A stretch of DNA of 64,000 nucleotides from Acetivibrio sp. MSJd-27. Lineage in GTDB: Bacteria > Bacillota > Clostridia > UMGS1840 > HGM11507. The DNA is taken from the NCBI RefSeq assembly GCF_018918095.1, contig NZ_JAHLPV010000008.1:1-64000 (forward strand). Reading direction: 5' to 3'. The notes beneath the pieces were generated by a model. That model worked only from the letters and a program-made list of their open reading frames with translations, made no database searches and had not been told where the DNA came from. Of the stretch, positions 33,945 to 40,412 are shown one piece after another. Made by a program: the position numbers and the translations under genes. The first letter of the stretch is position 1. Every line of letters begins with the position of its first letter.

Positions 33945-35015
33945 ATGAAAAAAATTCAAATAGCCATTATAGCGCTGTTTCTTTTGGTAATCTCTGTCCC
34001 TCTTCTTGGAATGGAGACCGGTCTATATACCGCGAAAAATGAGGAAAACCGTACGCTGGCGCCAAAGGCGCCGGTTACGGATGCCAAGGGCTACGAGGCG
34101 TATTTCAATGATCATTTCGGTTTCCGGCAGGAACTGGTCTCCCTTTGCAGTCTGTGGAAGAGCATGACTGGAAATCATCTGATTTCCAAAGAAGTTCTGA
34201 AGGGGAGAGAGGGGTGGCTGTTCTACACCACCGATAATGCGGATTTCGATCCGATTGCGACCTATCAGGGAAAAAATTTATATGATGAGACAAGATTGCA
34301 AACCATCTGTGAAAATCTGCAAAAAATCACGGATGGTTTGAAAGAGAGAAACATCCGGTTTTTGGTTGTAATCCCTCCCAACAAATGCACCGTCTATCCG
34401 GAATATCTCCCGGAGGCGGCGAATAAACCAGGGGAGCAAACCAGATTGGATCAGATAAAAAATTATCTGAAGAACAACAGCACCGTCGATTTGTTAGATC
34501 TTCGTCCGCTGTTTGCGCAAAAGAAACAGGATGCTACCCTTTACTATAAAACAGACACGCATTGGAATGAATACGGCGCCTTTTTTGCTGCGCAGGAAAT
34601 TCTCTCCCATTTGGGATTGACAGGGGACAGCTTGGAGGATTATACTGTGGAAAAGAGCCGGATTGACGGAAAGGATTTGGCAAGGATGTCCGCCCTAAGC
34701 CATGTGATGAAGGATGATATGGTTTCCGTTCGTCCATCCGGCGGATTTCAGGCATATGAGACAGCGGGAGAGCTGGATACCGATAAGATTGGCGTCTATG
34801 AGCGGGAGATCCAGGCTCCTTCCATGATGATATATCGGGATTCCTTTACCGTGGCAATGTTTCCTTTTCTGGCGGAGCATTTTCAAAAGAGCGTCAGCAA
34901 CTGGACCTTCCATATCAAAAAATCGGATCTTGAGGAATACCAGCCTGACATTGTCATTCTGGAAATTTTGGAGAGGAATATACCTTTTCTGGAAACAATG
35001 ACGCTGGAAGAGTAA
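33945..35015 (+). CDS. AlgX/AlgJ-like SGNH acetyltransferase partner (DHHW-type)
   Basis: The 356-residue protein has an N-terminal membrane anchor (about 5-23) and an extracytoplasmic SGNH-like domain. Visible family marks are EENRTLAPKAP, FNDHFGFRQEL, GREGWLFYTTDN, FLVVIPPNKCTVYPEYL, YYKTDTHWNEYG (the D-x-H catalytic pair) and MIYRDSFTVAMFPFL (Ser region). It should receive acetyl groups from the MBOAT protein and place them on an extracellular glycan. The gap from the MBOAT gene is 11 bases. Confidence 0.88.
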   Translation: MKKIQIAIIALFLLVISVPLLGMETGLYTAKNEENRTLAPKAPVTDAKGYEAYFNDHFGFRQELVSLCSLWKSMTGNHLISKEVLKGREGWLFYTTDNADFDPIATYQGKNLYDETRLQTICENLQKITDGLKERNIRFLVVIPPNKCTVYPEYLPEAANKPGEQTRLDQIKNYLKNNSTVDLLDLRPLFAQKKQDATLYYKTDTHWNEYGAFFAAQEILSHLGLTGDSLEDYTVEKSRIDGKDLARMSALSHVMKDDMVSVRPSGGFQAYETAGELDTDKIGVYEREIQAPSMMIYRDSFTVAMFPFLAEHFQKSVSNWTFHIKKSDLEEYQPDIVILEILERNIPFLETMTLEE

Positions 35016-35028
35016 AAAGGGGGATAAC

Positions 35029-36252
35029 ATGAAACGAATGATTCGGAAAATCATCAGCGCGGCTTTGGTCTGCACTCTTATGGGGGTGCAGGCTTATGCC
35101 TATACCAACGATGAGTGGATGCATGTGGAAAACTACGAAGGGCGTCAAAATTGGCAGATTGACCGCGGGGAGTTCTGTGAATATCTGGTCAAGCTCTATG
35201 ATTATGTGACCTGGGGCAAACCGGAACCGATTGAAAATCCCTTCTGGGATTTGGAGGAGGCGCAGCACCCATATGCCCTGGGAGCTTACTCTCTTGGCTT
35301 TGTAAAAGGCACGGATTCCACCACCTTCAGTCCCAAAAACCTGGTGAACCGCGCGGAGGCCTCGGTTATGCTTCTGCGTGTGATAAAAAAGATGTATCCG
35401 CAGCTGGACACTTCCGGCGGCGAGGGCATCGTTTTTCCGGACGGCGCTCCGGATTGGGCGCTGGAAGCGCTGCAGTTTATGTTTTCCCGCGGTTTTACCG
35501 GCGGGCATAACGGAGAATACGAGAAAATTGGCGCGTATGATCCGTTAACGCTGAGAGAAGCAGTTGCCATGGTGGATAAAGTGATGCGTACTTCTCAGTA
35601 TCCGGTTGTTCATCCAACCTTTGACGGAGTGAAAAAAGTTTATCTTACATTTGACGACGCTCCCTCTCAAAATACGGTTTCGATTCTGAACACCTTGCGG
35701 GACTATGAAGCGCCAGCCACCTTCTTTGTTACCGGAAAGGCAGATGCCTCCATTCTGCTGCGCATGCGGGATGAGGGTCATGCCATCGGCAACCATACGC
35801 TGAGCCATGACTACGCCAGAATCTATAAAAGTTCCCAGGCTTTCTGGAATGATTTTGATGCGGAAGGCCGGTATCTTCAGGGTGTTCTGGGGTATCTGCC
35901 CACGCTGATTCGCTTTCCGGGCGGCTCCAACAATACGGTCAGTTACAACTACGGTGGAAGAAGCGTGATGAAAACGATCTGTTATCAGGCGAAACAATAC
36001 GGATACCTTTATTTTGACTGGAATGTATCCTCTGGGGATGCGGATAAGACAACCGTTCCCAAGGATACCATTGTGCGCAATGTGCTGAACGGCTGTAAAA
36101 ACAAGACGGATGCGGTGGTGCTGATGCACCAGTCCTCCTATAAAACCACGACAGCACAGGCTTTGCCTGAGATTATCCGGGGACTTAAGGATATGGGCTT
36201 TGTATTTGTAAGGCTGAACGAAGATTCAGTGCGTCCTCAGTTTTTGAGATAG
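35029..36252 (+). CDS. Secreted polysaccharide deacetylase with N-terminal SLH domains
   Basis: The 407-residue protein has a signal peptide (to about residue 24, VQAYAYT), two to three SLH-like repeats (about 35-190; YALGAYSLGFVKGTDSTTFSPKNLVNRAEASVMLLRV), then a NodB domain (about 200-400). Its first motif reads LTFDDAPSQ instead of the usual TFDDGP; the metal His pair is present in GNHTLSHDY, and RFPGGSNN and VVLMHQS complete the site. SLH anchoring plus operon position after the acetylation pair suggest that it de-N-acetylates a cell-surface glycan. The bidirectional terminator at 36322 ends the operon. Confidence 0.9.
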   Translation: MKRMIRKIISAALVCTLMGVQAYAYTNDEWMHVENYEGRQNWQIDRGEFCEYLVKLYDYVTWGKPEPIENPFWDLEEAQHPYALGAYSLGFVKGTDSTTFSPKNLVNRAEASVMLLRVIKKMYPQLDTSGGEGIVFPDGAPDWALEALQFMFSRGFTGGHNGEYEKIGAYDPLTLREAVAMVDKVMRTSQYPVVHPTFDGVKKVYLTFDDAPSQNTVSILNTLRDYEAPATFFVTGKADASILLRMRDEGHAIGNHTLSHDYARIYKSSQAFWNDFDAEGRYLQGVLGYLPTLIRFPGGSNNTVSYNYGGRSVMKTICYQAKQYGYLYFDWNVSSGDADKTTVPKDTIVRNVLNGCKNKTDAVVLMHQSSYKTTTAQALPEIIRGLKDMGFVFVRLNEDSVRPQFLR

Positions 36253-36321
36253 AGCAAAACGAAGCGCAGGAAACAAAAATTTTGTGTGTTTGTAAACCTC
36301 AAAAAAGGGAAAGATTCCAAT

Positions 36322-36356
36322 AAAAAAGACATTTGCTTATAACAAATGTCTTTTTT
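36322..36356. terminator. Bidirectional terminator between deacetylase and tRNA-Thr
   Basis: AAAAAAGACATTTG (36322-36335) pairs with CAAATGTCTTTTTT (36343-36356). Because A and T tracts flank the stem on both strands, it can end the plus-strand operon and the minus-strand tRNA transcript. Confidence 0.92.
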
Positions 36357-36358
36357 AT

Positions 36359-36434
36359 TGGAGCTACCGATCCGATTCGAACGGACGACCTGCTCATTAC
36401 GAGTGAGCTGCTCTACCTGCTGAGCCACGGTAGC
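36359..36434 (-). tRNA. tRNA-Thr (anticodon CGU)
   Basis: Read on the minus strand, the acceptor stem GCTACCG/CGGTAGC closes a standard cloverleaf: D arm GCTCAGCAGGTAGAGC, anticodon stem GCTCA/TGAGC with loop CTCGTAA (anticodon CGT), and T arm with GTTCGAAT. The 3' CCA is encoded; total 76 bases. Confidence 0.95.
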
Positions 36435-36640
36435 AGATATAAATCGTGTATAACCTCACCAAAAATGTCTTTCGCTTCTATAAGCGATCCATTTTCTGGC
36501 TTGCCTTGTCCAACAAAGGAGATTGCCCTGTCATGAAATCATTCAGCGGAGAGTTGTACTTTCCCGAAAGAGGAAGTGTTCTCCAACCGCCTGCAGAGGC
36601 GTGTAACTTCTTGTTTTTCAATGTAATTAATACGCCATTG
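36435..36640 (-). other. Long structured leader upstream of tRNA-Thr
   Basis: About 205 bases separate the putative promoter from the tRNA. Hairpins include CGCCTCTGCAGGCG-type (near 36590-36603), ACTTCCTCTTTCGGGAAAGT-type (near 36556-36576) and CGCTTATAGAAGCG-type (36473-36486). The minus-strand 10-mer GTGAGGTTAT near 36450-36459 matches the 3' end of the 17-kb repeat units. No gene is supported. Confidence 0.4.
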
Positions 36641-36645
36641 CTTAT

Positions 36646-36674
36646 ATTATACTACAATCCTTGTGAAAAGTAAA
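36646..36674 (-). promoter_or_regulatory. Candidate promoter of tRNA-Thr
   Basis: On the minus strand TTTACT (36674-36669) and TATAAT (36651-36646) are 17 bases apart. The -35 matches four of six positions. Confidence 0.45.
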
Positions 36675-36779
36675 TATAAAAATGAATATTTTTTCGTTAC
36701 AAAATGCAAAGATTTTCACGAGAGAGATATTTAAGAGACTCGCGGTATTTACAAATGTGTTACCGGAAGCGGAGATTGC

Positions 36780-36816
36780 AAAAAGACCGCTGTATATTGA
36801 TACAGCGGCCTTTTTG
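36780..36816. terminator. Bidirectional terminator downstream of the tail-anchored protein gene
   Basis: A/T-flanked stem GACCGCTGTAT/ATACAGCGGC with loop ATTG, about 80 bases beyond the stop at 36896. T runs are present in both orientations. Confidence 0.8.
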
Positions 36817-36895
36817 CTGAAAAATTTAAAAAATGAAGGAATACAGTATGAAAGGAAATGGATGAGGCTGAATGGCGGTAGGAAAGGGCAGTATG

Positions 36896-37165
36896 CTAAA
36901 GCAGTTTTACAAGAAGCAGGGCGATGGAGGCTAGCATGCCAAGACTGATAAATAGGGGAATCCAGTTTAGCTTCTTTTTTTGGCGGTGATAAGTGGATTT
37001 TTGGATTCCGTCAAACCGCTTACCGTACTCATAGACAATTTTTTCAGCCTCTTTCAGAGCCTTCCCCCGCTCTTTGGCGCTGCCATCCTTTAGAATGAGA
37101 ATGGCCTCTTCAATATAGTCAGATTTCACATTTTTCAGAATGACGACTTCTCTGTTACGATTCAT
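36896..37165 (-). CDS. Small tail-anchored membrane protein, unknown function
   Basis: The 89-residue protein has a charged, helical N-terminal part (about 1-65; EEAILILKDGSAKERGKALKEAEKIVYEYGKRF) and a single hydrophobic segment at the extreme C-terminus (about 69-88; WIPLFISLGMLASIALLLVKLL). GGAGGT lies 7 bases before the ATG, and a terminator follows. It lies next to spoIIE in the same orientation with a repeat-bearing gap between them. I do not recognise the family. Tail-anchored proteins of this size often act as assembly or stability factors, but no function is shown. Confidence 0.75.
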   Translation of the reverse strand: MNRNREVVILKNVKSDYIEEAILILKDGSAKERGKALKEAEKIVYEYGKRFDGIQKSTYHRQKKKLNWIPLFISLGMLASIALLLVKLL

Positions 37166-37260
37166 TTTTCTACCTCCGTATCATCTCTATTACTAGGATG
37201 GACAGAGGCTGGAATTTTATACATCAATTACGTAAAATATCCTGAAAAATTTTAAAGCAT

Positions 37261-37300
37261 ATAGCGCAGTATACGAACCCGTTTTTTGAATGCTTTTCCG
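37261..37300 (-). repeat. 40-base repeat, left copy flanking spoIIE
   Basis: The reverse complement CGGAAAAGCATTCAAAAAAC.. matches 39958-39997 at about 35 of 40 positions. The two copies are in inverted orientation on either side of spoIIE. Confidence 0.75.
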
Positions 37301-37349
37301 TTTGATATCGCCAAACACCTCGTATTTGAGTGACAATCCGTCAGGATTT

Positions 37350-37386
37350 CCTGTGTAAACCATATGGAGTTCGACTCTTGAATGCT
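37350..37386 (+). repeat. Sequence related to the right end of the smc MITE
   Basis: CCTGTGTAAACCATAT is identical to 24095-24110, and the next 21 bases match the MITE terminus at about 15 positions, ending in AATGCT. The final T is the first base of the spoIIE stop codon complement. A further partial match, TGTGTAAACCATATGG, lies at 12689-12704. Confidence 0.6.
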
Positions 37387-39719
37387 TATGCATTCATCAT
37401 CACTTCAGAAACCATGACGGTCATATCATCTTTGGCGTTTTTGGAACTTTGAGCGATCTTCAATATAATTTCCGAAATATCTTCGGGTGTGGAGAGATTT
37501 ACCGCGTTTAGTGCGTCAATCACCCAGTGTTCCTTGTTTACTGCGTCACAGATCCCGTCGCTGACCATGATAATCATGTCACCCTCCCGCAGTTTCAGCT
37601 GCTTTGCCTGTTCGCTGCCGCTGTTTATGATTCCGGCAGGGAGGTTGTCCACTGAAATGACCTCGCAGCTTCCATCCCTACGACGGATATAAGTGGGAGC
37701 GGCGCCTTTTTTCATGAATTCCGCCGTGCCGTTTTTCAGGTCAATTAGACCGAAATCAATCGTGGAGAAATAATCCGTTTCGGTTTTGATCAGCATGGAG
37801 GTATTTATCAGCTTCAAGGTTGCATCTTTGGAAAATCCGGTTTTTAAAAACTGCTCCAAAAGCTTGACTGTGGCGGAGGAGTAAGCGTTTGCTTTGTCCC
37901 CGCTTCCGCTTCCGTCGCAGAGCGCTAAAAAGAAATTCCCGTTGTCAAGATTTTTGCAGCAATAGCTGTCGCCGCTCTTCTCATTTCCATCCTTGTTCGA
38001 TTGGCGCACGTGGGTGCTCAGATGAAATATTTCGCATTCCTTAAACAGCAAAACGCATTCCTTGTGCGAGCATTTTCCTTTATCCTTGTAAAATGGAATG
38101 TGAAACATATCTTTGAGTACCTTTGAGATGAGCTCAAAGCAGGGCGTTTCCTCCTGGCAGGGATAGAGACGTATTTCCACCTCATACTGGTTGTTAAAAT
38201 TTTTGATCACATTGACCTTTTTGACATCAATGCTGTTTCGCTCCAGTTCAGAGGAGAGCTCCAGAGTCAGCTGGGCATCGAAATAGGGATTGGAGAGAAT
38301 CTCCTCTTTTAAGTTTCCTACGATGTTTGAAATTTCAATAAATTGATCCCGGTAAATAGAGGTGTTTTCCATCATTTTATTTTGCCAGATGGTGTTCACC
38401 CGGTAAATTTCATACAGGTTGGTCAGGGAGTGGAGCACCTCGTCCGCTTTCACACATTTTTTGGAGAAATAAGGCGGGAAATCCTCGATTCCAGCGCTTC
38501 CGGTTTCCTCAATCTTTTTGGCCGCCTTGAACATGGCGTCCATGGTTTCGGTGTAATCCTTCTGCCAGCAGTAACTGCGCAGTGCACATTTCTTGCAGAC
38601 CTTGTCTGCAACCGCGTCGAACAGAGCGCCCATATCGTTTAAGTTGGCGGGCTTTGTCTTGTTCATGGCGGACAGAATGGTATCAGAAAGCTTGCGGAAG
38701 GCCAGTCCAAGCCTGTCCAGCTTGACTGTGGCAATGTCTTTTATGATGGCGGCCTTGTCATATTCCGGAGAGGCGTTCTGAACATTCTTGAACATGCGAT
38801 CAAAGAACTTGTCCGGAATCAGTACAAACAAAACCGAGGCGATGGCGATTTCGGGAAAGCCGATTACCATCAGACGTTCTTCCACCAGAAAGATAGAGGT
38901 GATGATATTGCCGATGGTAAAGCCCAAAATGCAGGTTAGTTTACCGTATTTGGAAAAGATGGAACAGCAAAGTCCGTTTAGCACATAGGTTGCTAGAAAA
39001 ATTCCCATATTATTGCTGGATATGCCGGTCGCCAGTCCCATCAGAACAGCTGCCTGGGACGCCATTCCGAAATTTCCGAACATGGAGAACAGCAAGACCG
39101 CCAGCACGCCTATCACATTTTTTATGTAGATGGAGAATGGAAAAGCCAGATTTCCGATACCTGCGATGGCACAGGTTACCATGATAGCCGCCGCCGCCGT
39201 GTCCTCAGAGGTGAAAAAGCGTTTTTTGGACAGGGTAGTGAATACTGGCATTCCTTTTTTATAGATCAGATAGAAAACCGCAGAAATAAACGCTTCAAAA
39301 ACGGTCAGCAGGATATCATACGGGGTAAAGTTGGTAAACATGATGAAGATCCAGCTGAACAGGAAGGAAACCGCAAAAATCAGATACGGCCTGTATTTAC
39401 GCTTTTCCAGTTTCGGAAAGGTCATGGAGATGAACTTGTCCACCAGCACGGCACAGAAAATCATCAGAGCATATTTAAAGCAATTAATCTCCGGTGTTAA
39501 TAAAAGTCCGGTAATGGCTCCTGCAAAGATAAATAAATTGGACTGACAGGCCAGCACAAAGGGGAGAATCAGCGGCGATAGGCCGCCAAGACAGTTGAAA
39601 CGCGCAATAAGGACCGATAGGCCGGCTAATAGGATGATGTTTTGATACTTCCTGATCCCGGCAGTCAGTTTCAGCTTTGGGGCTTCGCCCGCAGTCAGAA
39701 CATTTTCCATTAATTCCAT
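37386..39719 (-). CDS. spoIIE: Stage II sporulation protein E (PP2C phosphatase)
   Basis: The 777-residue protein has an N-terminal membrane domain with about ten hydrophobic segments (residues 30-320), a central regulatory region with a Cys cluster (KVCKKCALRSYCWQ, about 375-390), and a C-terminal PP2C-like phosphatase (about 560-775; SGDSYCCKNLDNGNFFLALCDGSGSGDKAN, MVSDGICD, KDDMTVMV). SpoIIE dephosphorylates SpoIIAA to activate sigma-F in the forespore and helps asymmetric division. I take ATG 39719, which has GGTGA 7 bases upstream; an in-frame ATG at 39734 is directly abutted by its GAGAGG. The last codons touch a repeat end. Confidence 0.95.
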   Translation of the reverse strand: MELMENVLTAGEAPKLKLTAGIRKYQNIILLAGLSVLIARFNCLGGLSPLILPFVLACQSNLFIFAGAITGLLLTPEINCFKYALMIFCAVLVDKFISMTFPKLEKRKYRPYLIFAVSFLFSWIFIMFTNFTPYDILLTVFEAFISAVFYLIYKKGMPVFTTLSKKRFFTSEDTAAAAIMVTCAIAGIGNLAFPFSIYIKNVIGVLAVLLFSMFGNFGMASQAAVLMGLATGISSNNMGIFLATYVLNGLCCSIFSKYGKLTCILGFTIGNIITSIFLVEERLMVIGFPEIAIASVLFVLIPDKFFDRMFKNVQNASPEYDKAAIIKDIATVKLDRLGLAFRKLSDTILSAMNKTKPANLNDMGALFDAVADKVCKKCALRSYCWQKDYTETMDAMFKAAKKIEETGSAGIEDFPPYFSKKCVKADEVLHSLTNLYEIYRVNTIWQNKMMENTSIYRDQFIEISNIVGNLKEEILSNPYFDAQLTLELSSELERNSIDVKKVNVIKNFNNQYEVEIRLYPCQEETPCFELISKVLKDMFHIPFYKDKGKCSHKECVLLFKECEIFHLSTHVRQSNKDGNEKSGDSYCCKNLDNGNFFLALCDGSGSGDKANAYSSATVKLLEQFLKTGFSKDATLKLINTSMLIKTETDYFSTIDFGLIDLKNGTAEFMKKGAAPTYIRRRDGSCEVISVDNLPAGIINSGSEQAKQLKLREGDMIIMVSDGICDAVNKEHWVIDALNAVNLSTPEDISEIILKIAQSSKNAKDDMTVMVSEVMMNA

Positions 39720-39957
39720 GGTGATTTCACCCATCCTCTCGTTTTAATGTTACTTTCCTATTATAATCATTTCTTGAAGATATTTTTGTCATAATATGGT
39801 GATGAAATGAAAAATATTCAGCCCTTTTTCAACAAAAAAGAAGAAGAAAGCAGACAAAAGTACAGAATGGAAAAGATATTGCGATACAAAGAATATTTCT
39901 GTTTGTTTTTGTATAGCGATTCACTTCTTCTGAAAAAAGATGCAAACGCTGTCATGG

Positions 39958-39997
39958 CCGAAAAGCGTTCAAAAAACGGGTTCGCATACTGTGCTCT
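39958..39997 (+). repeat. 40-base repeat, right copy flanking spoIIE
   Basis: CCGAAAAGCGTTCAAAAAAC.. is the inverted partner of 37261-37300. It lies in the 363-base gap 39720-40082 that contains no supported gene. Confidence 0.75.
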
Positions 39998-40020
39998 AAA
40001 AATGCCAATAGGTTTCATTA

Positions 40021-40054
40021 CAACACTGCGGCGATATTCCGCAGCCTTCGTTGT
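40021..40054 (-). repeat. Copy of the first hairpin module of the 17-kb tandem repeat
   Basis: On the minus strand ACAACGAAGGC.. matches 16957 onward. The hairpin stem here is CTGCGG/CCGCAG, again different in sequence from the two 17-kb copies yet fully paired, and the outer ACAAC/GTTGT arms pair. Confidence 0.65.
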
Positions 40055-40082
40055 TTTGGCAAAATAAAATCAGAAAAAGCTA

Positions 40083-40110
40083 TTGACAAATCAAAAAAAT
40101 ATGTTAAAAT
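40083..40110 (+). promoter_or_regulatory. Promoter of the T-box transcript
   Basis: A perfect TTGACA (40083-40088) is followed after 16 bases by TAAAAT (40105-40110). Confidence 0.75.
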
Positions 40111-40111
40111 A

Positions 40112-40381
40112 ATGAGCAAATGCATTGAAGATATTAAACGTCAGCATTTCGTTTTTTCAGAGAGCCGCTGGATGGTGTGAAGCGGCAGGCGAAGTTTTCG
40201 TTGTCTCGTATCAGAGCAGGATTTCTGAACGCTCAGTAAGAAATCCCGGGAGATCCCGTAACAGATCAAGGGCTTGATGGAGTCCAATGAGTGGTTTCCC
40301 AATGGGAAACAATGCCGGGTGGTACCGTGGTCGATTTGATCATCCCGCAGAGATTTTGTAAATCTCTGCGGGATTTTTTTC
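40112..40381 (+). promoter_or_regulatory. T-box leader (tRNA-sensing transcription attenuator)
   Basis: The diagnostic T-box sequence GCCGGGTGGTACCGTGG is at 40314-40330. It is followed by a perfect 15-bp terminator stem ATCCCGCAGAGATTT/AAATCTCTGCGGGAT (40342-40356 with 40360-40374) and a T run. Stem I is bounded by GAGC (40114-40117) and GCTC (40231-40234) with an AGAG motif and a distal hairpin GCCGCT/AGCGGC. I could not fix the specifier codon: CTC (Leu) at 40205-40207 and ATT/TTC triplets near 40220-40224 are both possible. Uncharged cognate tRNA should favour read-through into the gene at 40413. Confidence 0.95.
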
Positions 40382-40412
40382 TAAGAGTTCAAAAAACAGA
40401 AAGGATCTTGTC

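Noticed and set aside
36435-36640. RNase P RNA, tmRNA or 6S RNA in the tRNA-Thr leader
   Set aside because: None of the conserved cores I know for these RNAs is present, and the segment is too short for the first two.
39807-40067. An 86-codon plus-strand open frame between spoIIE and the T-box
   Set aside because: It runs through the 40-base inverted repeat and the hairpin repeat copy and has no recognisable domain. Although GGTGATGA precedes its ATG, it is better explained as intergenic repeat sequence; at most a truncated remnant.
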